DNA of 64,000 nt, taken from positions 1,653,511 to 1,717,510 of the forward strand of contig SCFE01000105.1 in the NCBI GenBank assembly GCA_004352715.1, in the 5' to 3' direction. Numbering within the stretch: position 1 is the stretch's first letter; each line of letters opens with the position of its first letter. Source of the stretch: Hofstenia miamia. Its lineage: Eukaryota > Xenacoelomorpha > Acoela. Shown here piece after piece: positions 33,980 to 46,063 of this stretch. The position numbers and the translations under genes are program-made. The notes below the pieces were generated by a model. The model was not told the origin of the DNA, did no database searches, and worked only from the letters and a program-made list of their open reading frames with translations.

Positions 33980-36253
33980 AAACTGAAAATCAAAATGATT
34001 CATTGTAGAAGTCAGTATAGTGCAATTGAATCCTGCTTAGAAAGATGATCAAAAACATGCACAGTATTTACTGGGGATTTTTAAAAGTGCATTGATTAGA
34101 ATTTTTCCCAGTGTACTTGTCTTGTCTGACATTAAAAATTAAGGTATTGAGTATGGTAATACCTGAATTTTATTTCTACATCCTAAGCAATAGTTTTTAG
34201 TCTGTGACAGTCACTATCTAAACTAATCAAATGCATAAATTTGCTAACAGGGTCTGTTCTTTCAAATTCTGCTATCACAATAAACTAATATTGTAGAGTC
34301 ACTCAGGGCCATATTTTCTTTTTTTAGCACTCTGGAATAGTGTTATGTCTTTTGACATTTTGATTCTTTCTGATTCACTGCTACCTAATTTTTATCAATT
34401 TCTTTTAGTCAATTTTGGAATTTTGAGTGTAGTTAATTTGATAGTGTTAGTTTTTGTCTTCTTGATTTAAATTATGTGTGATTTCTCATTTAACTTTGCA
34501 AGGGAAACTGTGCTTTGAAATTGTAAACAAGTCAGGTAATAAGTTACAGAATTTTGTAATAAATATCTGAGAAAATGTAGTGAAGCACACAATAAATTCA
34601 GCTTCCTTCTATTTTGTTTGATCTTCTACAATTATTTATTTACTAACCCCCTTTAGATTTTGTTAAACAAAGAGTTTGTTAATGATAATTATTGTGTAAG
34701 ATCTTACGACAATTCAGGAGGAAACTGCACCAGGTCTAGGGCAACAAATAGCCTTTAACAGCGCAGCCTGAATTGTTTCTACTTTAGGTTAAGGTTAGGT
34801 GTAGAGAATAACATCTTCTATTCAATCTGTTCACACATGCACTTAAACTAACACCTTGCAAATATACTATGCTTTTGGCAAATGTGATTGCACAGCAATT
34901 ATGTGCATGTTATTTATTATTTATTTACATGAGCTGAGATAAGGGAACTCTGAGATAAATTGTTTATTGAGCTAGAAATTACAACTAGAGACACACAGTT
35001 AACACCTTGGCAAGTAAGGATGGCTTCAAAGGTATGGCTTTGGCATGATGCCATGTGAGTTGGTCACTGCTGGAGTTCTTTTTGAAATGGAATTTCATTA
35101 TCTGTTAGGAAATCAGTGAACCACCAATGCAACTGTTTTGTTGGAATATGGGTCACTCTCAGCTATGGGAGACTTTGCAACCTTTGATCTAAACTCTTGA
35201 GTTACCCAGTGCAGCCCTAACAACAGCCCCGATTCTGGGAAAACAGATAAAGAGAAAATAAACTAATCTAAACATTGGTAATTCATCCAAGTATTTGATA
35301 CTTTAGATAATTCGTTCCAAGATGACCAACTAACATGGCTTCCAGCCGAAGCGGAATCTTTAGAAACAGTTTAGTGCTCGACTAGTCCATGGTGCTACCC
35401 TATTTGTCTCACTTATTAATTTCTATCTCATAGCAAAGTAAACATCTCATTTTCATTGTTAGTACTCAGCTCACTAAATAATAGTCTGTAATTGCCAGAC
35501 ATTTGTGCTAGCCAGCAGCATGGTATCATCACAGTGTAATAAAAATATAAGTGCATGTACATGTTGAATCAAATGAGAGGTTTATTATTTCCTTAGCCGT
35601 ACCCGTATCCGTAACCTAATGAGTCCACAATTTGGGCTGGGAAGATCTAATGATCACCAGGAGCTACGTGTCGCCCTGTGCCTTCAGAAAGCACTCCCAA
35701 ATTGTCGCCAAGCTTAAGCAATTATTTTCATAATCAAAAAATACTAAGTAAAGTAACGGAGTGAAAAGTGAACAGTAATTGAAGCTAGATAAAATCTATT
35801 AACATTTCTCAACAATGTTCCTCATTTTATACATGGTTAAACAATAAATAACTACCTGTCTTAGTTTACAATCACAGTTAATCATTCGTTATTCATGTTA
35901 TCAATTTCCCTCGCAAATCAAATTCAATTTGAGCAACACATTTAGCACCATCGAGGGGACATGAGTTCTTTTCGTAAACCTAGGCTCGAAATAATGAAAA
36001 TAAAATAATGCTGAAGTCATGATGACGTTAATACAAAAATTAATAAAAATCAACTAAATAATAATCATGAAATTTCCCTGAGTGACTCTACAATTGTCAC
36101 ACCAAAACAGATCTAGGCAGTAAAACTAACACCATTGCAATCATCAACAAAAATACACATCCTCATTAATCAACTAATGAAATTAAAGAGCTGAAATGAA
36201 ATACTGCAAAAACACTGCTCTGTATTTAATTTTAATACTATCAGTGTAGGTAA
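33980..36253. other. No gene or recognisable transposon seen
   Basis: Higher-complexity sequence than the flanks, but with no open frame above noise. Searching by eye for conserved STT3 blocks (EFDPYFNYR, SWGGYVF, SVSEH) found none, although the missing upstream exons should lie in this direction. Confidence 0.4.
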
Positions 36254-37253
36254 NNNNNNNNNNNNNNNNNNNNNNNNNNNNNNNNNNNNNNNNNNNNNNN
36301 NNNNNNNNNNNNNNNNNNNNNNNNNNNNNNNNNNNNNNNNNNNNNNNNNNNNNNNNNNNNNNNNNNNNNNNNNNNNNNNNNNNNNNNNNNNNNNNNNNNN
36401 NNNNNNNNNNNNNNNNNNNNNNNNNNNNNNNNNNNNNNNNNNNNNNNNNNNNNNNNNNNNNNNNNNNNNNNNNNNNNNNNNNNNNNNNNNNNNNNNNNNN
36501 NNNNNNNNNNNNNNNNNNNNNNNNNNNNNNNNNNNNNNNNNNNNNNNNNNNNNNNNNNNNNNNNNNNNNNNNNNNNNNNNNNNNNNNNNNNNNNNNNNNN
36601 NNNNNNNNNNNNNNNNNNNNNNNNNNNNNNNNNNNNNNNNNNNNNNNNNNNNNNNNNNNNNNNNNNNNNNNNNNNNNNNNNNNNNNNNNNNNNNNNNNNN
36701 NNNNNNNNNNNNNNNNNNNNNNNNNNNNNNNNNNNNNNNNNNNNNNNNNNNNNNNNNNNNNNNNNNNNNNNNNNNNNNNNNNNNNNNNNNNNNNNNNNNN
36801 NNNNNNNNNNNNNNNNNNNNNNNNNNNNNNNNNNNNNNNNNNNNNNNNNNNNNNNNNNNNNNNNNNNNNNNNNNNNNNNNNNNNNNNNNNNNNNNNNNNN
36901 NNNNNNNNNNNNNNNNNNNNNNNNNNNNNNNNNNNNNNNNNNNNNNNNNNNNNNNNNNNNNNNNNNNNNNNNNNNNNNNNNNNNNNNNNNNNNNNNNNNN
37001 NNNNNNNNNNNNNNNNNNNNNNNNNNNNNNNNNNNNNNNNNNNNNNNNNNNNNNNNNNNNNNNNNNNNNNNNNNNNNNNNNNNNNNNNNNNNNNNNNNNN
37101 NNNNNNNNNNNNNNNNNNNNNNNNNNNNNNNNNNNNNNNNNNNNNNNNNNNNNNNNNNNNNNNNNNNNNNNNNNNNNNNNNNNNNNNNNNNNNNNNNNNN
37201 NNNNNNNNNNNNNNNNNNNNNNNNNNNNNNNNNNNNNNNNNNNNNNNNNNNNN
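36254..37253. other. Assembly gap (1000 N)
   Basis: A placeholder-length gap. An STT3A exon is cut by its right edge. Confidence 0.95.
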
Positions 37254-37294
37254 TTTTCATTGTTATGTATGGTATAATGAGCATCTACTTTGCT
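37254..37294 (+). CDS. STT3A: STT3A, partial exon (first visible)
   Basis: STT3A is the catalytic subunit of the translocon-associated oligosaccharyltransferase in the ER membrane. It moves the preassembled glycan from dolichol onto Asn-x-Ser/Thr sites of entering polypeptides. This exon is cut by the gap. The visible frame FIVMYGIMSIYFA matches the last part of the multi-membrane domain of STT3A and ends in phase 0 at a GTAAGT donor (37295). Together with the five following exons it gives 318 codons with all phases matching. Since animal STT3A proteins are about 700 residues, roughly 390 N-terminal residues are not seen, including the first catalytic loops. STT3A rather than STT3B is chosen because the C-terminus is short, without the basic extension of STT3B, and because of the wording of the last two exons. 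Confidence 0.85.
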
Positions 37295-37832
37295 GTAAGT
37301 TTATATGAATTTCTATTAAGCTTTATCAACAGATTAAAATAGATTTTTACTACAGTATCATTACGTGCTGGATCGGGTTCAGTTAAATCCAGTTATGCTG
37401 CAGGATCCAGCAGCAGGTTAAAATCCGTTAAAATCCCATACAAACTATAGAAATAAAATGCTGTAATTATTTTAAATGTTGTAGGCAATGATGCATTGAC
37501 GCATGCGATTTAATTCGCATTGTTATTGCTAACATTCATTTAAATTAGATAAAATCATCCTAAACTTCTAAATTTCGAATGCTAGTCCATTATTAATGCC
37601 ATGTTCTTTCTGCCTCCTATAGTGCTAATTTCTCTACATTATCTGTACATTGTAAACTTATTCATTATCTTTACATAATTTGGCAGATTTTAAAAATTGA
37701 GACAGTTTCTAAGTAATTTAGAAAATTATTTTTGCAGAAACAAATTGAGGCGGTTGCAAACACGTTTCTAAATTGTATATAATGATAATATTTTGAGCCT
37801 TTAGAATGTTTTTTAAGTGTCTGTTAATTTAG

Positions 37833-38000
37833 GGGGTTATGGTTCGATTAATGTTAGTTCTCGCACCCGTAATGTGCATCCTTTCAGGAATAGGTGTGAA
37901 TGCTGTTCTTGCCATTTACATGAAGAATGTTGATGAAGCTGCTCGTCTTAAAGAGAAGAAGATCAAGAAGGTCGATAGCAGCTATCAGTTTAAAACCGAA
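37833..38000 (+). CDS. STT3A: STT3A, exon
   Basis: The acceptor AATTTAG precedes [19 protein letters not shown], the most recognisable membrane segment of STT3 proteins. The exon continues through a lysine-rich loop ([16 protein letters not shown]) that differs between paralogs, and ends at GTAAGT. It is 168 nt, phase 0 to phase 0. The intron before it is 538 bp. Confidence 0.95.
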
Positions 38001-38039
38001 GTAAGTTAATCTTTAAAGTAATATACAAAAACTTTCATA

Positions 38040-38830
38040 TATATACTAATAGCTCCCTCTAGGTAGTATGATTTTTTTCAAAAAATCCACTACATAGAGG
38101 GACTTGAGTAAAAATTTTCCATACTACATAGAGGGATTTGGGGTTTTGGGCCGAAAATTAACATTTTTGCGATTACTCGCTAAAAACTCATCGATTCTTA
38201 AAATATTTTGGGGACTACTAAAAGATTGTCCTACTAAAATTCAGTAATTTATGTGGCAAAATCACCTTATATCGTCATGTGGAAAAAATAAATGGAGGGA
38301 GGTATATATATATATTGTTCCACATAACCATATAAGCTGAATTTCCCACATAAATTCCTGAATTTTTGTAGGACGTAGTCTTTTAGTAGTCACTACCTTC
38401 ATGCAAAATATTTAAGGGATCGATAAATTTTTTAGCGAGTAATAGCCAAAAATTAAACTTTCGGCCAAAAACCCAAAATCCCTCTATGTAGTATGGACAA
38501 TTTCTCGCCGCCCTCTATGTAGCACTTTTTTGCAAAAACCATACTACGGACAGGGAGGTATTAGTATATATATACTAAAAAAGTGCTACATAGAGGGCGG
38601 CGAGGAAAATTTTCCATACTACATCCAGGGAGTTTGGGATTTTGGCCGAAAATTAACTTTTTGGCTATTGCTCCCTATAAAATGCATCGATCCCTTAAAT
38701 ATTTTGCATGAAGGTAGCGACTACCAAAAGACTGTGTCCTACAAAAATTCAGGAATTCATGTGGGAAATTCAGCTTATATGGTTATGTGGAAAAAATACA
38801 TAGAGGGAGGTATTAGTATGTATATATATG
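38040..38830. repeat. Three-copy MITE cluster in STT3A intron (+, -, +)
   Basis: Copy A (about 38049-38310), copy B inverted (38311-38560) and copy C (38570-38815) share ACATAGAGGG ends, a GGCCGAAAATTAAC block and a GAATTTCCCACATAA-type block. The termini read TACTAATACCTCCCTCTATG, with short TA stretches between copies. It is non-coding; the apparent frame at 38530-38892 is a by-product. Confidence 0.75.
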
Positions 38831-38949
38831 TATATATATATATATATATATTTGGAATGTGTAACACAGTTAAAAATTTTGACCGGTTTTGATTACTAAG
38901 AATCATCGTCAGTATGACAAATGTGGTTATTTTACAATAAACTAAAGGA

Positions 38950-39520
38950 AATTATAAATATTTTGCATGCCCTATAAATCTAGAATTATTGATGCTATCT
39001 TGCGTTGTTTGTTTGCAGCTTTAATAAAAATTGTTCACCAATTTTATGATGCTTTGATCTTAGTAATATCTTAAAATCTTCCTTGATTTCATGATGATGT
39101 AAGTAAATTTCAAAATTTAAATGTCCTCTTATGTGTTTTCTTATCCATTATCCCAGATCTCCTTTAGTTTCTCCGATGTATAATTTATTGAGATCATCAC
39201 ATTCATATTGGTAAATTACAGAAGAAACAAATTTCTTAGGGATAAGATATTTGTTGTTGAAAATGTTCTTTGTTGCAAAGGATGTTAATATTGGGACAAT
39301 ATATATATATATATATCTTTAGATGTTTGTAGTTGGATGATGTAATTTTTGCTCGATTAAATAATGCTGTAATTGTGTTTAATTTGTAGGATGTATTGCA
39401 ATTCGAAAAGTATGGAATATATAGTCCTGAGTTTGTTGTTTTTATATGTAAACTTGTTTCATAATGGCCATTAAAATTAAAATACGTTAACTTGTCCAAT
39501 TTACTGCATATGTGAAGACT
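38950..39520 (-). pseudogene. Penelope-like element remnant: RT tail and GIY-YIG endonuclease
   Basis: On the minus strand, 39330-39499 reads ETSLHIKTTNSGLYIPYFS, then SYKLNTITALFNRAKI, matching the C-terminal RT part of Penelope-like elements. After a TA run comes YQYECDDLNKLYIGET and a K/R-H-I-R-G-H block, the Y...YIG-E-T core of a GIY-YIG nuclease, then EIYLHHH as in the fragment at 23225. A stop interrupts the nuclease. It sits in an STT3A intron in antisense orientation. Confidence 0.65.
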
Positions 39521-39531
39521 TTTAATTTTAG

Positions 39532-39720
39532 ATCGCGTACACCGTTGTATTTATTGTTGCCTTTATCTTATCCAAATATGCACTACATTGTGTATGGGTT
39601 GCCAGTGAAGCCTACTCAAGTCCATCCATTGTTTTAGCTGCCAAAGGAAACTCCGGTAATCGAATTATATTCGATGATTTCAGAGAAGCTTATTACTGGT
39701 TGAGATATAATACTCCTGAG
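39532..39720 (+). CDS. STT3A: STT3A, exon
   Basis: The acceptor TTTTAG precedes [20 protein letters not shown], the last membrane span, then the start of the soluble lumenal domain with [15 protein letters not shown] and [20 protein letters not shown]. The latter is almost unchanged across animals. It is 189 nt, phase 0 to 0, donor GTAAGT. The next intron is 8.2 kb and full of transposon remains. Confidence 0.95.
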
Positions 39721-40689
39721 GTAAGTACCAAACTATAGTAATTTTGTTTAATTGATTTTGAACTGTTGACAAGTCGATCTATAATCGTTTACAGAAACGT
39801 AGTGTCTAGGAGCATTTAATGTAAAATAGCTTGCGTTCGGCGTTGTATAAGGAAAAGATGTTCAAATTTACTCAATGGTAAAATAAATCCCAATTTAATT
39901 TTCATTTAAGCTAAACATTAAGGGTTATGACAAATTTCAGATTTCGCTAGTCCTTGAAAAAACCTATGACAAATAAATATTTCATCAAACCCTCTTTATT
40001 TTGGTAGCACAAAATCACCCACAAAACGAAATAGAAATGCAGTAATTTTAATTAATACAGCGGAATAGTTTTTTTTAGAAAGTCTTGAATTTGTACATTA
40101 GCGTTAGTGTTTTGTATGAATATCAGGTGTCTTCCATCAGCTTCACAACTCTCACCAACTATGATGGATCAAGGCACGTCAAGCTCATATGGTGTCTACT
40201 TCCAGTGTGTGCGGAAGCAGTTCAGAGCCTTGGGGCATTTGAGTGCACCAATGGCAGACTGCAGATAATTAGGTTAGTGTGAATTAGGTGAATAGTGCTG
40301 GTTAAATAACCAGGTTGTAGCCCATGTAGTTGCAATGAAACCGCAAGATGATTTTCACGGGAAAAAGAAAGCAATCAGAGCAAAAACCTCACTCGAGTTT
40401 TATTTGGCATTGTGGAAGGATGACAGCTTGTGCCATTTGATGAAAGGCCATTTCCACTCTATGTGGTAGAACTCGAAAGCTTCACACAGCTTCAAAAAGA
40501 ATATTAAATCATCCCTTTAACCAGTGGTGTCATGCTTGATTACCATTGCTGTGCTTATGTTTGTATGCTGCAAATGATGTCAGTGGGTGCCACAAAATAA
40601 GTATTTGGTTTTAGAGCCTGAGGAATAAGTTTATCAAGTTCTTTCACTTGAAATGATGCTTGCAAGCCTAACAATAGCTTCTCCTACCA

Positions 40690-41073
40690 GTATTTACAGC
40701 TGTTGTTTTGAGATAATCATTATAATGCTCACATAGGCCATAAGCTCACCGAGAAGAACACAGTTACATAAATGTCTTCTGCACCAGTACTGGTGCAATT
40801 TAAAATGGCATGCTGTACTGTTTTTCTCTAATTTTGCAAACCAATAACTTGATACTCCTACTCCTTGTTGTCGATTCGTTTTCCATCAAAATGCAAACCG
40901 AATTCGTTCTCGGCGATCACTTCATGAGCTTTTCTTAACTTGTTCCTCTTGCCTAATGATACGATGCCAAACCCAGTTTGCGATGGATTGCGAAACTTTG
41001 AATAACCAGTAATGCTTTTCTTATTGATAAAAAGTCCTTTATATGCCAGTTTGGCAGCAGACGAAACTGGCAT
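40690..41073 (-). pseudogene. Transposon-related ORF fragment
   Basis: The minus frame AENEFGLHFDGKRIDNKE, continued after a stop by EYQVIGLQN and then CTSTGAEDIYVTV, resembles a protein of unknown function that is common near DNA transposons in invertebrate genomes (L-H-F/W-D-G-K block). Frame changes show it is dead. The family is not certain. Confidence 0.3.
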
Positions 41074-42189
41074 TCAAATCGCGAACTCAATAACTGTCCG
41101 CAAACAATGCTCCATTGTAATTAACACAAAATATATTTGCTTTGCAATTAAAATTGCGTCGTTTTTTAGAAGATATTGGGGCATACTACAAAGTTATTTA
41201 AGCTGATTTCTTAACAATATATTATATATCATATCCTTTTATGTATACACTTCTTTTCATTTATTCTTTGCATATTATTTCTGAAATTTTCTTGGCAGTT
41301 ATGCGCGGGAGGTTTTTGCAAGACTCAATGTCATAAACCTCAAAAATATGATTTCAGTAAAAGTTCTGTAGTCATAACCCAACTACACTCATATCATGCA
41401 TAGTCATTGTCCAATATTGTACTAGCATATTGTATTGCGTGATTTTCTAACATGATCTTTCTGGAGCCCAATTCGTCCAGTGGATTTCGCTGTTGCACTC
41501 CATGGCATTTTGTTGGCTAACAGTAACATTATTAGTAGTATCGTTACAATGATATCAAATCTACTTAACGGATGCAACTGTAGCATATTAGTAATCCCTT
41601 TTTTCTGTTTGCGTATTTATTTAGAATGATTTAGAATGATAAGTTGTTCTTTACCGAATCACTGTTGAGTACTCAGTGAAATGCACGCATGTGCACAATC
41701 ACTAATCGAGTCAGGTCTAAAACAAGGAGAATTTTTTTCTTTGCCTATATCGAAACAACCCATGCGAAATGTGCCCCGATCTGGCATAGCCCATTCTAAA
41801 CAAATTCACTTTCTTTTCAAGGAAAAGGAACGTGCAAAATGTAGTCTAACATTTAGAATGTTTTCGTGTCAGTTGGTTTGTCTCCCGAACCAAGTCCAGT
41901 ATTCATTTTCAAGTAGAATTGATTAATTTTTAAGATTTTAGAAGTAGACTACAATAAACGGAAAGCTGCTACCGTTTCCAATCAATTTTCCCATCAACAA
42001 ACGGTAAAACACAAATTCATGATGTCTCAAATTGTAAGCGTGTTCGGAATCAAGAATTATACGAGTTCGATCATTTAATTATACTAACTTCAGAAATTCA
42101 TGTTTCCACTTAATAAAAATAGAAAATTATTAAATCGAAATATGATACAAACTAAGTCATTTCCTAAAGTATCGTACTTGTTCTTGAAG

Positions 42190-44772
42190 GCTGGTCGTAC
42201 ACTGCTGGTAAGTAAATTAAAGTAAGAAATTTTTACTTTACGGCAGTGTACCGGCTCGTGAGTAAAGTAAGTTTTCAAGTAGATAATTACACAAACGGTT
42301 CTATTCGATTTTTAGGTTAACCTTTACGACAGTGTATGTTGAAAATTTATCACAAAAGCATTGTATAAATTAAGTCAATAACTACAAAGAATTAATTACA
42401 ACAGGTTTTTCTTTGTTCCTGTAAATCGTGGAGTTCGAAATAAACAGGAGGTGAACACAAACATTCGTGTTGTGAGACTGTAGGCCCAAAACCGCAAAGA
42501 AGTAATATTAATTATGTAGCATAGATCGTTTTTGTTAACTATAAATGTATATTGTTTCTACAAATATGCATTCTCGTAAAGTTCCAGTGTTATAGAAATG
42601 TATGGTATATTTTATAAAGTGTACTTTTAATTAATTCACAACGAAATAAACAGTAACATTAATAATTATAATTTACAAAATTTTGAAATTTTACGACAGC
42701 AATTTTGTGAAGAATCTAATTTAGGATTCATAACACCTTTATGAAAAATATACACCATAGATTTCAAACAGATGGTTGGTATATTAAATGCGTCCTTGTA
42801 ATATGAATTGAATACTACTTCAAAAATTCGAATCAGCCGTTTTGTGCAGCGTAAATCATCCTTAGTTTTCGAAAATATTGAATAGCAAAACTTCACAAAT
42901 GAAAAAAAAATCCAATACTTGGTAAACAAATCCCACCACGATTAACTAAGTCAGTAAAAAACTTTCATCAAGTTCTTCTTCCTGCAATTTCTGAAGTGAG
43001 GGATAACTTTTTGACAAGTAACCAGCAACAAAAAACATGCCTGTTTTTCAGGTTCTGAAAGTTCTACAACGATATATTCCATGTCTATTAGTGGCAGTTC
43101 ATCGTCAAGGAGATCAATGGAACAGATACCCCAATTGAAACATACCAAATCCAAACCAGCAATGCCAATTTTTAAAGAGGTCAGTGAGCGGAATAAGCTA
43201 ATTTTGGATGCAGAGAGTACATCGTAGTAAATAATATAAGTTCTCCACTACTCTGTCTGAAAAACCCAAATTCTTTTCCGATCTTTTCCGATGTCATAAT
43301 TTGCAATGTACCTTTCAAATGCAATGCACATTATTTTAAAATTCAATATTTTTAAATGTATAGCTAAATTCTAATGAAAAAATTGTGTTCAACAACCGGT
43401 TATTTCATAATTGACTTGCATGCATTGCATTACTACCTAACATCACATATTTTGATGCTTGTTTACTAAAAGATATTTAATTAACTCAGAAAGTGAAAAT
43501 AAGGTTTGGCTAAATGCAGAAGATGTCTCCATTGTTAACTGTTGATATCGAACAGACTTTGAAGGTTTAGCACCCATTTGTTTAATACACTTCGATCTTC
43601 CATCATGTATTGTAATCTATCATCTACAGTTGAGAAAGGTTTTCTAAAACTATCACGGAAATCTGACGTATAAAAAATTGAACAAGTTACTAAGGTATTC
43701 AATAAAGTCTGCAGTAGAATTTTTTGCTTCTAGTCGCATACATGCCACAACCTTTTCATTAAAAATTTGAAAGACTAAGTTAACCGTCTGCTTCTCCATA
43801 GATTTTAGAAAAACAGCAGAATGTGAAATGCCATGCCGAGTAGATGATGATTCAAGCTCATAAATATCAACAATGTCCTGCCAGGTTGCTATGGTTTCAT
43901 TGCTATTAATGCAAGCTCAAAGGCACACTATGTTCTATGCATTTTTGTTATTTATAAATATGACGTTACAACAAGAGAAATGCGAGTGCCTTTTAGAGTC
44001 TTTGTGCGTTCTGCAACTTTTTAAACCGGTATAATGTTTCGGTTTATCACATCGCGTTTGGTAATTTCTCGCAAAACTATTGGATTTGGACAGCTTATTG
44101 ATGAGGCTCCTGTTCCTTTGAATATCTCCGGTGGGTTAGTTGGACGCTCCTTTCCATTGCCTTTTGTAGTGAGGAATCCTTCCGGCCAGTGCTTTCTGCA
44201 AATAACTATGTTTTGTAATGTTAATTCGTTGAGAATTTTTGATAACTATACATCTTTCATTTATGTCGTTTGGAAATCTATATGCTGGCACATATGGAGA
44301 ATTTCTATAATTGGATTTGCACTTATATTCACAGCACTTGTTCGGCATACCAAGTAAAGCAAAGTGACTAATAATTATTAATGCATCAATAACAATGCGT
44401 TGCGGTTTTGAGCCTGCAGTCTCACTACACGAGTGTTTGCATACACCTCGTGTTTATTTCGAACTCTATGCTGTAAATCATGCAGTTAGGTAAACAAAGT
44501 TCCATGCTATAAATAATTGGACTTTTGCACCAACCTGTTGAAAATAAAGACATCGTTTACTAATAGTCTGTTTGTAGCTAGTGGTACATACTTATGTTTC
44601 AAATAGATTTGCTTTGATGTTATGAGTGGGGAGGATTTTCTGTTCTTAATAAATTCGGTTTTATGTCCGTTAAACAATTGATTTACTTTACTTTACCGTA
44701 GTGTACGAGGTCTTAAGTAAAGTAAAATCCAATTGTTTACTTTGCTTTGCGGCTGTGTGCGACTCAGGTAAA
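42190..44772 (-). mobile_element. P-element-like (THAP) DNA transposon
   Basis: The left end GTCGTACACTGCTGGTAAGT (about 42194) and right end (reverse complement GTCGCACACAGCCGCAAAGC, about 44772) form diverged terminal inverted repeats. Each end also contains further inverted copies of GTAAAGTAAA and GGCAGTGTAC-like motifs. Between them lies a THAP-type transposase on the minus strand. No clear 8-bp duplication was found. The 2.6-kb size is normal for P elements. It is inserted in the large STT3A intron, antisense. Confidence 0.7.
42660..44348 (-). pseudogene. P-element / THAP9-like transposase (broken)
   Basis: It begins with a THAP zinc-binding start (MPNKCCEYKCKSNYR, then YRFPNDINERC) at 44348. 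In the middle (about 43700-43900) are TWQDIVDIYELESSSTRHG and NLVFQIFNEKVVACMRL, the conserved P-transposase region before the GTP-binding and catalytic parts. Near 42960-43030 there is an AGYL-type block in a shifted frame and near 42900 DLVNRGGICLPSIG, matching the P/THAP9 C-terminal L-V-N-R-G-G motif. Many stops and frame changes. The THAP domain binds the element ends in working copies. Confidence 0.7.
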
Positions 44773-44789
44773 GCGGTGATTTTCGATTG

Positions 44790-46055
44790 TTTAAGAGATG
44801 AATGACCTCTTATATTGTACATACACTTATATCTGTTTTCTATTCTAATATAATTATTATGCAGCTGGTATTCTAGGTAAATGTATATTTGTTTTGCCGA
44901 ACATGTGGTCAAGGTTGCAACAGCTGAAATTCTAGTATTATAAAACCATACTTATCGTTGTGCTGAATTTGATTCATACTCTAGTGTTTGTTTTTATTTA
45001 AAATCATTTAAAATATATTGCATTTTAATGAGAAGCTAAAATGAATTTCTCTTGTATTTTTAGTTAGTCAACAAAATATAGATTAAAACGTTGTCATTAA
45101 AAAATTTCAATATATTTAATATTTGTTTTTATTAACATTTTATTTTTAGCGAAATCTAATATTCGCAGAAAATCATGATTCAATTTTTATTTTATACTTA
45201 ATTTTTAAACCACCCTTATAATGCTAAACTATATATTTTTTATTTTAACAATAGAGATTTTTCTTATGCTTGAGATATGGGAAAGATTAAATATTCAAAT
45301 ATTATCTCTATTTTTCAAAACATCCATTAGAATTAAGGCATCGAATTATGTAGACAATGTCTGCTGATTATATAATTTCTGCTAAGTTTTACTTATGCGT
45401 TTAGCCAATTGAAGAAGTATTTCAATTCACCCTTTTGAATGGGGGTGAATAGGAACACATGTGATTTCTGTTGGGTATTTTGATTTAAGCATAAAATTTT
45501 AAATTATTTTACTTCTAAAAAATACTAATGAAATTAAATGAGCATAGCCACAGCTAACCCGTCGCACATAAACTTATAGTGATTAATTTATACACAATAG
45601 AACTATGTAATATATTAAGCATAGCATTAGTAATAATTAAATAAAATTTTCTCCTTGTCCACCATTTCTATTTCTTAACACTGTTCTTACTTACCCCATT
45701 TGACGATACTCAATAGGGTTGGTCAAATTTTTTTTCTCAAATTCAACACCATGCACCTACTCCAAAAATCCAAAAACAAATTTGTGTGCCATATCGAAAC
45801 TGTACAATTTTTTTAAGTTTAGAATTTATTAATTTTAGCAAAAGCTTTTATTTTTGAATTGGTTGAGTTTCATTTATTTTATCAACATATTTAACAATAT
45901 TCATTGAAATTGAAACTAAACACACATTCATACCATTCGGTGAAAATCTCCTAAAAACACAACATGCCATTAGTCTATGTTTCTATTTTTGGAGTCTGCA
46001 GATGGTTGTGAAATCCGTACATATTGATAGATTTCAAAAAATGAAAATTTAATCG
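44790..46055. other. Intronic, no feature seen
   Basis: AT-rich STT3A intron sequence without convincing frames or repeats. Confidence 0.4.
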
Positions 46056-46063
46056 TTTTATGC

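Noticed and set aside
36241-37284. 347-codon minus-strand frame
   Set aside because: Mostly Ns; its right end is the antisense of the STT3A exon fragment at 37254-37294.
38530-38892. 120-aa + strand frame
   Set aside because: It runs through the inverted MITE copies and a TA run, so it is a by-product of repeats.
44034-44357. 107-aa + strand frame
   Set aside because: Shadow of the THAP domain of the P-element-like transposase on the minus strand.
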